DNA of 64,000 bases from Streptomyces sp. 846.5 (GCF_004365705.1 NZ_SOBN01000002.1:1798001-1862000); one strand, 5' to 3'; counted from the first letter of the stretch, positions 22,251 through 29,796 are shown. The notes: generated from the letters alone by a model not told the origin. Numbers and translations: made by a program.

Positions 22251-23453
22251 ATGACCAGCAGCACCACCGAAGCGGACGCCGCGGCGGCCGGCGACGCCCC
22301 GGCACCGCAGCACGCCGCCCCGTCCCGGAGCAGGGTCCGGCGAATCGCCGTCCTGGTGTGGCCCGCGTTCGCGGTCTACGCGGTGACGACCGCCGCGCAC
22401 CTGCTGGTGCTGTCCGCGATGATCCCGGCCGGCGGCCCGAGCCTGCGGAACCGGCTGACCACCTGGGACGGCGGCTTCTATCTGGAGATCGCCGCCCACG
22501 GCTACCCGCACGGCTTCAGCTACGACCCGTCCGGGAAGCTCACCGGCAACACCCTGGCGTTCTTCCCGCTCTACCCGATGCTGGTCCGGGCCGTGCACGG
22601 GATCACCCGGCTGGACATCCCGATGGCGGGCATCGTCACCGCCAACCTCGCCCTGATCGCGGCGCTGATCGTGGTGCTGCTGCTGTTCTGCCGACTGTAC
22701 GGACGGCGCACCTCAATCGTCGCCGTCGTGCTGCTGGCCGGGGCGCAGCCGATGTCCCTGGTGTTCCTGATGTCCTACAGCGAGTCGCTGTTCCTGGCCC
22801 TCGCCGCCGGGATGCTGCTCGCCGCGCACCGCCGGGCCTGGCTCACCGCGGGCCTGCTCGCCCTGCTCGTCGGCCTGACCCGGCCGGCCGCGGTCGCCGC
22901 CGTCGCGGCGCTGGGCGTGGCGGTGCTGCTGCACCTGGTGCGCGAGCGCCGGATCAGCTGGCGCCCGCTCGCCGCCCTGGCCCTGGGCTGCGCCGGCACC
23001 CCGCTCTACCTGCTCTGGGTGGCGCTGCGGGTCGGCCGGGCCGACGCCTGGTTCCAGATCCAGGGCGCCGGCTGGGGCACCCAGTGGGACAACGGCCGGG
23101 CCATCTGGGACTTCCTGGTCCAGACCCTGGCCACCGGCGACGGCTGGGTCCCGGTCAGCACCGCCGTCCTGCTCATCGCCCTGGTCTGCGCGACCCTGGT
23201 CACCTGGCAGCGCGGCAGCTGGCCGCCCCTGGTCGTCTACGGCACCAGCATCGTGATCCTGACGCTCTGCCAGAGCAACTACTACCACTCCAAGCTGCGC
23301 CTGCTGCTCCCCGCCCTGGTCTTCCTGATCCCTCTCGCCCGCACCATCGCCCGCACCCGTACCCGCACCGCCGTGCTGACCCTGGCCGTGGCGACCGTCT
23401 TCGGCGCCTGGTACGGCGCCTACATGATCACCGTATGGAGCTACGCCATCTGA
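22251..23453 (+). CDS. PIG-V-like membrane mannosyltransferase
   Basis: A 400-aa polytopic membrane protein with about ten spans. The luminal/extracytoplasmic motif NRLTTWDGGFYLEIAAHGYP (about residues 67-86) holds the catalytic-type Asp of GT-C mannosyltransferases, and FFPLYPMLVRA follows, as in PIG-V homologues. It probably transfers a mannose or other sugar from a polyprenyl-phosphate donor outside the membrane. It diverges from geosmin synthase, with a 252-bp gap, and is followed immediately by a convergent small gene. Confidence 0.82.
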   Translation: MTSSTTEADAAAAGDAPAPQHAAPSRSRVRRIAVLVWPAFAVYAVTTAAHLLVLSAMIPAGGPSLRNRLTTWDGGFYLEIAAHGYPHGFSYDPSGKLTGNTLAFFPLYPMLVRAVHGITRLDIPMAGIVTANLALIAALIVVLLLFCRLYGRRTSIVAVVLLAGAQPMSLVFLMSYSESLFLALAAGMLLAAHRRAWLTAGLLALLVGLTRPAAVAAVAALGVAVLLHLVRERRISWRPLAALALGCAGTPLYLLWVALRVGRADAWFQIQGAGWGTQWDNGRAIWDFLVQTLATGDGWVPVSTAVLLIALVCATLVTWQRGSWPPLVVYGTSIVILTLCQSNYYHSKLRLLLPALVFLIPLARTIARTRTRTAVLTLAVATVFGAWYGAYMITVWSYAI

Positions 23454-23678
23454 TCAGTTGGTCGCGACCCAGCTCACCCGCCGGGGCTCGCCCTGCGGCA
23501 TGGCGATCCCGATCGTGCCCGCGTCCGCGAGGTCGCGCAGCGCCTGCTCGGTGGCCTGCCGGCCGTAGGGCTTGAACCGGCACAGGTCGGTGGCCGTCGG
23601 GTGGAAGGGCGCACCTGCACTGAGGTAGCTGCGGATCGACTTCAGGACGTCCGCCTGGATCTCGGCACTGCTGCTCAT
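23454..23678 (-). CDS. Small winged-helix-like protein
   Basis: A 74-aa protein (MSSSAEIQADVLKSIRSYLSAG...). The helices followed by RQATEQALRDLADAGTIGIAMPQGE resemble a winged-helix fold. Start ATG 23678 has AAGGG 8 nt upstream. Before the insertion element arrived it lay 18 bp after the stop of the 88-aa gene now at 25106-25372, probably as the second gene of an operon. The element now separates them by 1.4 kb, so expression may be lost or changed. No function is known. Confidence 0.6.
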   Translation of the reverse strand: MSSSAEIQADVLKSIRSYLSAGAPFHPTATDLCRFKPYGRQATEQALRDLADAGTIGIAMPQGEPRRVSWVATN

Positions 23679-23688
23679 GCGGGACACC

Positions 23689-23696
23689 CTTTTTTA
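23689..23696. repeat. Target-site duplication, left copy
   Basis: CTTTTTTA, repeated exactly at 25101-25108 on the other side of the element. Eight bases is the size made by ISL3-family elements. The perfect match suggests a fairly recent insertion. Confidence 0.93.
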
Positions 23697-23720
23697 GGCT
23701 CTTGTGCTCCATCTGTGGGT
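23697..23720 (+). repeat. Left terminal inverted repeat of the ISL3 element
   Basis: 24 bp beginning GGCTCTTGTGCT; pairs with 25077-25100 with three mismatches. Confidence 0.92.
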
Positions 23721-23791
23721 CGGTTCGGAGCGCCTGACGCAATGCACGCCGTCCCCTGTGCAGATCTTGAGGTATCGAGGCTCAGGATCAG

Positions 23792-25072
23792 ATGCGTAGG
23801 GAGAACGGCGTGCGGTTCACCACCGTATTGAAGGCACTGGTCGGATGCGAGGAAGCAGCGCCGGAGGACATGTGGTTCGAGGATGAATCGCAGGTCATGG
23901 TGATCGCGGTGCGGGCGAAGTCGCGGGTGCGACGGCGGTGCGGGAGCTGCGGGACCCGCAGTCCGGGGTTTGATGCCGGGGCTGGTCGACGCCGCTGGCG
24001 ACACCTGGACGCGGCCGGGCTGAAGCTGTTCCTGGAGGCCGACGCACCTCGGGTGAGGTGCAAGCGACACGGAGTGGTGGTCGCCGCGGTGCCCTGGGCG
24101 AGGCACGGCGCCGGTCACACCTACGACTTCGACCAGCAGGTCACCTGGATGGCCACCGAGTGCTCCAAAGCGGCCACCGCCCAGCTGATGCGGACTGCCT
24201 GGCGCACCGTGGGCGCGATCATCACCCGCTACCAACGCGAGGCTGACGCGGGCATCGACCGCCTCGCCGGCCTGCGCCGGATCGGCATCGACGAGATCTC
24301 CTACCGCAGGGGCCAGAAGTACATGACCGTCGTGGTGGACCACGACACCCGCAAGGTCGTATGGATGTGCGAGGGCCACGGCAAGGACCCGCTGCGCGGC
24401 TTCTTCGACGCGCTCGGCGAGGAACGTTCCCACAAGCTCACCCACATCAGCGCGGACGGTGCGGAGTGGATCGCCGACGTGGTCGCCGAACGGGCCCCCA
24501 ACGCCGTGCGCGCCATGGACCCGTTCCACGTGGTCGCCTGGGCCACTGATGCCCTGGACGAGGAGCGCCGCGCCGCCTGGAACCGAGCCCGGCGCGAGGC
24601 CGGCGACCCTGATCTGGCACGTAAGTTGAAGCACTCCCGGCACGCCCTGTGGAAGAACCCCGAAGACCTCACGCCCCGCCAGCAGGCCAAACTCGGCTGG
24701 ATCGCGACCAACGACCCCCGCCTGCACCGCGCCTACCTCCTCAAGGAGGGCCTGCGCACGATCTACCAGATCGCCAGAACCGAGGGGACCGATGCCGCCA
24801 TTGCCGCCCTGGACCGCTGGCTGACCTGGGCCGCACGCAGCCGCATCCTCGCGTTCGTCGAACTCGGCCGCAAGATCCGCCGTCACTACGACGCCATCCT
24901 CCACGCCGTCGTCGAGCAACTGAGCAACGGACTGATCGAGTCAACGAACACCAAGACCAGGCTCATCATCCGCCGGGGCTTCGGCTTCCGCACCGCCGAA
25001 GCAATCATCGCCCTCGTCATGCTCTGCCTCGGCGGCAACCGCCCGCACCTACCCCGCCGCCAACCCGCATGA
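23792..25072 (+). CDS. ISL3-family transposase
   Basis: A 426-aa DDE transposase. An N-terminal zinc-finger segment (RRRCGSCGTRS, later RVRCKRHG) binds the ends, followed by an HTH region. Catalytic residues are seen in IGIDEISYRRGQKYMTVVVD, AMDPFHVVAWA and the Glu of NGLIESTNTKTR. ATG 23792 is used here; GTG 23810 with GGGAG upstream is equally likely, because family members often begin at VRFTTVLKAL. The frame is intact, so the element may be active. Confidence 0.95.
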   Translation: MRRENGVRFTTVLKALVGCEEAAPEDMWFEDESQVMVIAVRAKSRVRRRCGSCGTRSPGFDAGAGRRRWRHLDAAGLKLFLEADAPRVRCKRHGVVVAAVPWARHGAGHTYDFDQQVTWMATECSKAATAQLMRTAWRTVGAIITRYQREADAGIDRLAGLRRIGIDEISYRRGQKYMTVVVDHDTRKVVWMCEGHGKDPLRGFFDALGEERSHKLTHISADGAEWIADVVAERAPNAVRAMDPFHVVAWATDALDEERRAAWNRARREAGDPDLARKLKHSRHALWKNPEDLTPRQQAKLGWIATNDPRLHRAYLLKEGLRTIYQIARTEGTDAAIAALDRWLTWAARSRILAFVELGRKIRRHYDAILHAVVEQLSNGLIESTNTKTRLIIRRGFGFRTAEAIIALVMLCLGGNRPHLPRRQPA

Positions 25073-25076
25073 TCAC

Positions 25077-25100
25077 ACCCACAGATCCAGCAGAAGAGCC
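25077..25100 (-). repeat. Right terminal inverted repeat of the ISL3 element
   Basis: 24 bp ending CAGAAGAGCC; partner of 23697-23720. Confidence 0.92.
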
Positions 25101-25108
25101 CTTTTTTA
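25101..25108. repeat. Target-site duplication, right copy
   Basis: CTTTTTTA, identical to 23689-23696. Its last three bases (TTA) are the complement of the TAA stop codon of the minus-strand 88-aa gene. Confidence 0.93.
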
Positions 25109-25372
25109 GGAGAACGAATCGCCGGACGACCAGGAGCTGCCCGGCGCGGTCTCCTCCGACGGCCAGTCGTCGGGCCCGCCGAGCCGCCACTCGACGATCG
25201 TAGGATCCAGCTCGAACCACTCGGTGAGACCGGCCATCTCCAGCAGCTTCTCGACATCGGCCCGGCTCTCGGCGAGGGCCACGATGTTGTGACCGAGCTG
25301 GACCCGGCGCCCGGTGCCGTCGGGGCCGGTCTCAGGGGGGAGGACGATGACGATCGGGTCGGGATTCTCCAT
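25106..25372 (-). CDS. Hypothetical 88-aa protein
   Basis: The protein starts MENPDPIVIVLPPETGPDGTGRRVQLG and contains an acidic, helical middle (ESRADVEKLLEMAGLTEWFELDPTIVEW) and a Ser/Glu-rich tail. It is probably soluble. No family is recognised. It was the likely first gene of a two-gene unit with the 74-aa winged-helix protein; its stop codon coincides with the edge of the insertion element. The predicted protein is complete. Confidence 0.6.
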   Translation of the reverse strand: MENPDPIVIVLPPETGPDGTGRRVQLGHNIVALAESRADVEKLLEMAGLTEWFELDPTIVEWRLGGPDDWPSEETAPGSSWSSGDSFS

Positions 25373-25428
25373 GTACCCAGGCTGCGCGACCCGGGCACGG
25401 TCCGCACCCGGGAAGATCCACCGGTGTC

Positions 25429-25800
25429 TCAGCCGATCAGCGTCCGCTTCCCGCGCAGCACGCAGAACTCATTGCCCTCGGGGTCCGCCAGCACCGTCCA
25501 GGACTCCGTCCCGAGCTGACCGATCTCCACCCGACTGGCCCCCAGCGCGAGAATCCGAACGATCTCCGCCTCCCGCTCCCCCGGGCCGGGGTTCAGATCC
25601 AGATGCAACCGGTTCTTGCCGGCCTTGCCCTGCACCGCCGGCATGAAGCAGATCCCCACCGGGGCGTCCACAGCAGGTCCGATCACCACCTCCCGCTCCC
25701 GCTCGGAAAGGACCCGCCAGTCCAGCACCTCAGCCCAGAAACGGGCAAGACCCGGCAGATCGACGGCGTCGACCACGATGTGGTGCAGCGAGACGGTCAT
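25429..25800 (-). CDS. VOC (glyoxalase/bleomycin-resistance fold) protein
   Basis: A 123-aa vicinal-oxygen-chelate fold protein: SLHHIVVDAVDLPGLARFWAEVLDWRV is the first beta-alpha-beta module, and NRLHLDLNPGPGEREAEIVRILALGASRVE with WTVLADPEGNEFCVL is the second. Metal-ligand positions His (LHHIVVDA), His (RLHLDL) and Glu (GNEFCVL) are present. Substrate unknown; family members act as lyases, dioxygenases or drug-binding proteins. Confidence 0.85.
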   Translation of the reverse strand: MTVSLHHIVVDAVDLPGLARFWAEVLDWRVLSEREREVVIGPAVDAPVGICFMPAVQGKAGKNRLHLDLNPGPGEREAEIVRILALGASRVEIGQLGTESWTVLADPEGNEFCVLRGKRTLIG

Positions 25801-25881
25801 ACCCGCCAGTGTGCCGCGCCGGTGAGTCGGCTACGCAGAGGCACGGGGCGACCATGCCCGCCGGACGGCGAAGTTCGCTCG

Positions 25882-26436
25882 TCAGTTGACCAGGCGCCGC
25901 ACTTCGTCGGCGAAAGCGGGCACGCCACTACGCGCGAGGACTGCCAGCAGCCCGGCCAGCGTTTTCGGTTCGCGCTTGTGCCCGGCGGCCTGGTCCTTCA
26001 GGGAACCGACCACGAGCCGGGGCGCGAGGTCCAGGAGGTCGAGGAGGAAGTCGTCCGGGGTGGCCAGCGCGACCGGGTACGGAGCCAGCGAGTGCGGCGG
26101 GAAGTCCTTGGTGTTGAACGTGCTCAGGGTGTCGGCGTGCGCATGGACTGCCGCAGCCAGTACATGACGGTCCTTGGCGTCGCACTCCATCGCATCGACG
26201 AGTGCCTGATAGCCGGTGCACTCAGCATCAGAGAAGTAGCGGTTCATCAGCCCAATCGTGCGATCGACCGCGTTCTCCGCCAGGCCTGGTGGCATCACCA
26301 GGTTGCGCCGCAATTCCTCAAGGATGTCGGGAGACCACAGGGGTCTGAACAGGCCTGCTTCCGCTAAACGCAGCAGGGTGTCACGTAGGTGCGCTGGGTA
26401 CAGCACACAGGTGTCGAGGAGGGCGCTGGTGGTCAT
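25882..26436 (-). CDS. PIN-domain toxin of a toxin-antitoxin pair
   Basis: A 184-aa PIN-domain protein, a likely endoribonuclease. The N-terminal LLDTCVLYP carries the first acidic residue, DAKDRHVLAAA the central ones and LSTFNTKDFP the last. It follows the HTH gene at 26443 with a 6-bp gap, the antitoxin-first order usual for such modules. It is longer than VapC (about 130 aa), with an extra C-terminal helical part (LLAVLARSGVPAFADEVRRL). Codon use is somewhat less GC-biased than in neighbouring genes, in line with horizontal acquisition. Confidence 0.75.
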   Translation of the reverse strand: MTTSALLDTCVLYPAHLRDTLLRLAEAGLFRPLWSPDILEELRRNLVMPPGLAENAVDRTIGLMNRYFSDAECTGYQALVDAMECDAKDRHVLAAAVHAHADTLSTFNTKDFPPHSLAPYPVALATPDDFLLDLLDLAPRLVVGSLKDQAAGHKREPKTLAGLLAVLARSGVPAFADEVRRLVN

Positions 26437-26442
26437 CCGGCG

Positions 26443-26907
26443 CTACCTGGTCCGCCGGGGCGTCGCGGTGGCCTCGTACATCCCGGCCTCTTCGCTGACA
26501 GCGATGAGTTCGTCCAGCCCAGCGCGCCGCTCGTGACGTCGCTGCTGTTCGTACTCGAGTACGTCGCGAAGCAGTATCCTCCGATGCCTACCTGGCTGGC
26601 TGTAAGGAATTCGCTCGGCGTCCAGAAGGCGCACCAGAGTCGGCCGGCTCACCCCGAGTATCTCTGCTGCCTCCTGGGTGGTGAGCGTCTGGTTGTGCGG
26701 CGCGATCGTCACCGCTTGACCACTGGCCATCGCATTCACCACCGCTGCAAGTGCCCGGAACACTTCCTCGGGCAGCGCGATCCGCTGACCGTCCGGACCC
26801 ACCAACTCCGCGAGCGGTGTAGCGGGCAGGCGCCGAACCAAATCGGCAAGATCGTCCATCGGCTCATCCGACGGCAGTACGGTCACGTCCATTGCTGCGC
26901 TTGCCAC
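26443..26907 (-). CDS. Excisionase-type HTH antitoxin
   Basis: A 154-aa protein. Start GTG 26907 is chosen because GTAGGAGG lies 6 nt upstream. The N-terminal ~60 residues are acidic. The DNA-binding part has the excisionase/MerR-like motif LTTQEAAEILGVSRPTLVRLLDAERIPY followed by a wing with HRRILLRDVLEYEQQRR. Pairs of this type with PIN toxins are common in actinobacteria; the antitoxin would block the toxin and repress the pair. A tandem 9-bp repeat lies 44 bp upstream. Confidence 0.75.
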   Translation of the reverse strand: MASAAMDVTVLPSDEPMDDLADLVRRLPATPLAELVGPDGQRIALPEEVFRALAAVVNAMASGQAVTIAPHNQTLTTQEAAEILGVSRPTLVRLLDAERIPYSQPGRHRRILLRDVLEYEQQRRHERRAGLDELIAVSEEAGMYEATATPRRTR

Positions 26908-26950
26908 GGCATGCCTCCTACGGGTCGGACGAGCAACCCCAGCGTACCCT

Positions 26951-26968
26951 AAAACGAACAAAACGAAC
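26951..26968. promoter_or_regulatory. Tandem 9-bp repeat upstream of the antitoxin gene
   Basis: Two head-to-tail copies of AAAACGAAC, one AT-rich patch in otherwise GC-rich DNA, 44-61 bp before the antitoxin start. Likely the operator of the toxin-antitoxin pair and possibly its -35 region. Confidence 0.45.
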
Positions 26969-27000
26969 GCGAGAGGCTAGGGGGACCGCGTCACTACCGG

Positions 27001-27711
27001 TCAAGTCGCCCAGTGTGTAGCGTCGGCGCGGGCGGATGCCATGGTGGGGGCGAAGGGGCCGTTCAGGGCTGCCCATTGGAGGAGCAGGATGGTCTTGCCG
27101 TCGGTGATGCGTCCGTCAAGGATCATGGCGAGGGTTTCTTCGAAGGGTAGTTCGAGGACCTCGATGTCTTCGCCTTCCTCCTCGACACCGCCGCCCGCTC
27201 CGGTGCGGTCGGCTGCGGTGTAGGGGGCCGCATAGAAGTGCAGGCGTTCGGTGACGGAGCCGGGGCTCATGTAGGCGTCGAGGACGTGGGTGAGCGGGCC
27301 GAGGGTGACGCCGAGTTCCTCGGCGCTCTCGCGCCATACTGCGGCCGGCGGGTCGTCCGCGTCGAGGAGGCCTGCGGCGGCCTCGATGAGCATGCCGTCG
27401 GGGTGGTCGTTGACGTAGGCCGGGTATCGGAACTGACGGGTCAGCAGGACGCAGCGGCGTTCGGCGTCGTAGGGCAGGACTACCGCGCCGTTGCCGCGGT
27501 CGTAGGTCTCGTGCCGCTGGGTGACCCAGCGTCCGTCGCGGCGGCGGTAGTCGAAGGTGGTGCGGCGCAGCACGTGCCAGCCCTGGGAGGTGAGCTCGAC
27601 GTCGCGGACCACGACGTCGGGGTTGCGGTCCAGTCCGCGGCCTGCGCGGTCGAGGCCGACGCGGCCGCGGTGGTCGGGGGTGTCGATGCCGGGGCGGGGG
27701 TTCACGCTCAT
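27001..27711 (-). CDS. NUDIX hydrolase, ADP-sugar/GDP-mannose pyrophosphatase-like
   Basis: A 236-aa NUDIX enzyme of the NudK/ADP-ribose pyrophosphatase type. The middle carries GMLIEAAAGLLDADDPPAAVWRESAEELGV, which is the NUDIX box preceded by the usual E-x-x-AG of this group. Upstream RQFRYPAYVNDHPDG is also typical. It hydrolyses a nucleoside diphosphate sugar in the cytoplasm; substrate not determinable. It diverges from a DeoR regulator only 48 bp away, so the regulator may control it. Confidence 0.87.
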   Translation of the reverse strand: MSVNPRPGIDTPDHRGRVGLDRAGRGLDRNPDVVVRDVELTSQGWHVLRRTTFDYRRRDGRWVTQRHETYDRGNGAVVLPYDAERRCVLLTRQFRYPAYVNDHPDGMLIEAAAGLLDADDPPAAVWRESAEELGVTLGPLTHVLDAYMSPGSVTERLHFYAAPYTAADRTGAGGGVEEEGEDIEVLELPFEETLAMILDGRITDGKTILLLQWAALNGPFAPTMASARADATHWAT

Positions 27712-27723
27712 GGGCGCTACGAT

Positions 27724-27755
27724 ACATGCAGAAACGTGCAAGAACAGGAGAGAAC
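27724..27755. promoter_or_regulatory. Ten-bp direct repeats between NUDIX and DeoR genes
   Basis: ACATGCAGAA and ACGTGCAAGA (27724-27743) are adjacent decamers in the same phase, followed by a weaker third ACAGGAGAGA that includes the Shine-Dalgarno. One-turn spacing would place bound subunits on one DNA face. DeoR-family proteins often use direct repeats. The 48-bp gap means any operator here affects both genes. Confidence 0.4.
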
Positions 27756-27759
27756 ACGG

Positions 27760-28524
27760 ATGCTGGCTGCCGAACGGCGCGACCACCTGCTCGGGCTGCT
27801 CGCCCGCGAGGGCAAGATCGTCGCCAAGGACGTCGCCACCGCGCTGCGGATCTCCGAGGACAGCGTGCGGCGCGACCTGCGCGATCTCGCGGCCGAGGGA
27901 CTGTGCCAGCGGGTCTACGGCGGGGCGCTCCCCGTCTCGCCGGCCACGGCGGACTACGCCGCCCGGCAGACCGTGGCCCCGGACGGCAAACGGAAGGTCG
28001 CCTCGGTGGCCGCCGCGCTGGTACGGCCTGGCAGTGCACTGATCCTGGACGGCGGCACCACCGCCCTCGCCGTCGCCCGCGCACTCCCGCGGGACCTGTC
28101 CTGCACCGTGATCACCCACAGTCCGACCATCGCCGCCGCCCTGCTCGACCACCCGCAGGCAGAGCTCTTCCTGCTCGGCGGCCGCATCTTCAAGCACTCG
28201 GCGGTCGCCTGCGGCGCGGCCGCCGTCGAGGCCGCGCAGAACGTCTCCGCCGACCTCTGCCTCCTCGGCGTCACCGGTGTGCATCCCGAAGCGGGACTGA
28301 CCACCGGCGACGCCGAGGAGGCCGCGATGAAACGCGCCCTGGCCGCACGCGCGGCGGACACCTACATCCTCGCCTCCTCCGAGAAGATCGGCACAGCTTC
28401 GCGCTACCGCGTCCTGCCCTGGGAGCAGATCAGCGGACTGATCACCGACGCCGACCCCGACGACCCGGTCGTCGAGCAACTCTCCGCGCTCGGCGTGAAC
28501 ATCCAAGCAGCCGACCAGGCATGA
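27760..28524 (+). CDS. DeoR-family transcriptional regulator
   Basis: A 254-aa regulator. The N-terminal HTH_DeoR reads RRDHLLGLLAREGKIVAKDVATALRISEDSVRRDLRDLAAEGL (residues 6-48) with the YGGAL linker. The C-terminal DeoR sensor has LDGGTTALAVARAL, the phosphate-binding ISOCOT signature, and later HPEAGLTTGDAEEAAMKRAL. The effector should be a sugar phosphate or related metabolite. Start ATG 27760 has AGGAG 8-12 nt upstream. Divergent from the NUDIX gene. Confidence 0.9.
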   Translation: MLAAERRDHLLGLLAREGKIVAKDVATALRISEDSVRRDLRDLAAEGLCQRVYGGALPVSPATADYAARQTVAPDGKRKVASVAAALVRPGSALILDGGTTALAVARALPRDLSCTVITHSPTIAAALLDHPQAELFLLGGRIFKHSAVACGAAAVEAAQNVSADLCLLGVTGVHPEAGLTTGDAEEAAMKRALAARAADTYILASSEKIGTASRYRVLPWEQISGLITDADPDDPVVEQLSALGVNIQAADQA

Positions 28525-28711
28525 CGGTTGGTCAGCCAATTCGGTCTCGCACCCGCCAGAACCACAGGCCCGTTTCGCCGCCGACGCGAATTCCCTTGAT
28601 CGTAACGCTGCGTAGCGCTTCGAGATGCGCGACCGCGCGACGGCTGCCACGGTGGGAATGCACCTGCTCCATGCGGGTGCTGTGCATCCGAGACCATGCA
28701 GGAGACATCCC

Positions 28712-28882
28712 ATGTCGAAGGTCAAGAACCGCGAACGCAAGCAGCAGAAGAGTCACGGCACCGCCGCCCAGCCCGGGCAGTACGCCCAGGACCCGGCGCT
28801 CGAGAACACCGAGCCGATGCTGATGCCCTCCGTGTCACAGCCGATGGCGCGGAAGAAGGAGAAGCGGTACGGCCACAACTGA
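28712..28882 (+). CDS. Small conserved-looking basic protein
   Basis: A 56-aa product MSKVKNRERKQQKSHG... ending RKKEKRYGHN. Strong Shine-Dalgarno GGAGA 7 nt upstream of ATG 28712, and a hairpin terminator at 28901-28938 follows. Highly charged at both ends with a short neutral middle. Similar short Lys/Arg-rich proteins ending in GHN occur in streptomycetes to my knowledge, but function is unknown. Confidence 0.65.
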   Translation: MSKVKNRERKQQKSHGTAAQPGQYAQDPALENTEPMLMPSVSQPMARKKEKRYGHN

Positions 28883-28900
28883 CCGTTCGCGGTGACCTGT

Positions 28901-28938
28901 GAGGTGCGCGCGCCGGGAAATACCGGCGTGCGCACCTC
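28901..28938. terminator. Bidirectional hairpin terminator
   Basis: Stem 28901-28916 with 28923-28938, 16 bp with one G-U pair, 6-nt loop GAAATA-like, located 18 bp after the small basic protein and 32 bp beyond the stop of the convergent GNAT gene. It can serve both. Confidence 0.85.
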
Positions 28939-28970
28939 CTTTGCCGTCGTAGGTGCCGTCGTAGGCGCAG

Positions 28971-29522
28971 TCAGGCGCTCCGGGCCGCCTGGTACTCGTC
29001 CCTGGTGATCGCCAGCACCCGTACCTGCTTGCCGTGGGCGGGTACGAAGGTCAGTCGGTCCTGACGCATGCCCAGTTTCTCCATGACGCGGTGGGAGGGC
29101 TCGTTGTCCACGTGGCAGATGCTGACCACCCGGTCCAGCTTCGCGTCCTCGAAGCCGAAGCGCAGCGCCTCACGGGCCGCCTCGGTTGCGATGCCACGGC
29201 CCCAGTGGCGCCGGTACAGCCGCCAGCCGATCTCCACGGCGGGCATGACCTCGGGCAGGAATGTGGGAACCGCCAGGCCGGTCCACCCGGTGAGCTCGCC
29301 GGTCTCCGCGAGTTCCACGGCGAACAGTCCGTAGCCCAGCTCCGCCCAGGTCGCCCGGAACCGGTCGAACCCGGCGGCCGCCTCCTCCCGGGTCCTGGGC
29401 TTCCCGTCCCCGACGTACCGCATGACCTCGGGGTCGGAGTCCAACTCGACCAACGCCTCCAGGTCCTCGTCCCGCCAGCCGCGCAACCGCAGCCGCTCGG
29501 TCCGCAATTCGACCACAGCCAT
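28971..29522 (-). CDS. GNAT acetyltransferase, RimJ/RimL-like
   Basis: A 183-aa acetyl-CoA-dependent N-acetyltransferase. LRTERLRLRGWRDEDLEALVEL is the RimJ/L-type beginning; the acetyl-CoA loop is in IGWRLYRRHWGRGIATEAAREAL (about residues 97-119) and HVDNEPSHRVMEKLGM follows. Start ATG 29522 has AAGGGAG upstream, so the longer reading frame is not used. Substrate unknown (ribosomal protein, aminoglycoside-like or small amine). Confidence 0.87.
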   Translation of the reverse strand: MAVVELRTERLRLRGWRDEDLEALVELDSDPEVMRYVGDGKPRTREEAAAGFDRFRATWAELGYGLFAVELAETGELTGWTGLAVPTFLPEVMPAVEIGWRLYRRHWGRGIATEAAREALRFGFEDAKLDRVVSICHVDNEPSHRVMEKLGMRQDRLTFVPAHGKQVRVLAITRDEYQAARSA

Positions 29523-29635
29523 CCCCAACTCCCTTTCGTCCGCCGACCCCGGGAGACTAGCCCAGGACGGCGACGCGGGCGCAGCCATTACCGGCGCCCC
29601 ACCGGAGCCCCGGCCGTGATTCTTTCGTGACTCTG

Positions 29636-29664
29636 CTGACAGTCGGTCCGTGACCCTGCATACT
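29636..29664 (+). promoter_or_regulatory. Promoter of a leaderless small gene
   Basis: CTGACA (29636-29641), a 17-bp spacer and CATACT (29659-29664). This is a good housekeeping-type promoter. The expected start, about 7 nt after the -10, is at the ATG 29672, so the transcript would be leaderless. Confidence 0.6.
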
Positions 29665-29671
29665 GGTTGGC

Positions 29672-29785
29672 ATGTCAGCTAGCGCTGATCGCCCGGCCCC
29701 GTCGCATCCCCCGTCGACGGGGCCGACGCACGTTCCGGCTCCGGAACGGCAGCACAAGCGTGTGGCGCCCCGCACCGGGCGTTGA
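29672..29785 (+). CDS. 37-aa leaderless small protein or dual-function small RNA
   Basis: Encodes MSASADRPAPSHPPSTGPTH... ending RVAPRTGR, a Pro/Arg/His-rich peptide. It has a good promoter with the start site at or next to the ATG and no Shine-Dalgarno. A perfect 11-bp hairpin (29762-29796) spans the stop codon, so the whole transcript would be about 125 nt. Both edges are defined by independent signals, which is the main support. It could equally be a small regulatory RNA with a chance reading frame. No family is recognised. Confidence 0.5.
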   Translation: MSASADRPAPSHPPSTGPTHVPAPERQHKRVAPRTGR

Positions 29786-29796
29786 CGGGGCGCCAC
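29762..29796 (+). terminator. Hairpin overlapping the small gene's stop
   Basis: Perfect 11-bp stem GTGGCGCCCCG/CGGGGCGCCAC with a 13-nt loop. The stop codon at 29783-29785 is in the loop, directly before the descending arm. Confidence 0.75.

Larger units (their letters stand above)
23697..25100. mobile_element. Complete ISL3-family insertion sequence, 1404 bp
   Basis: The element is bounded by 24-bp imperfect inverted repeats (23697-23720 and 25077-25100, 21 of 24 matching, ends GGCTCTT/AAGAGCC) and flanked by 8-bp direct repeats CTTTTTTA. It carries one transposase gene in the plus direction. All functional parts appear intact. It sits between two small minus-strand genes; the right-hand copy of the duplication supplies the TAA stop of the 88-aa gene and the left-hand copy lies in the ribosome-binding region of the 74-aa gene, so neither coding region is broken. 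Confidence 0.95.
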
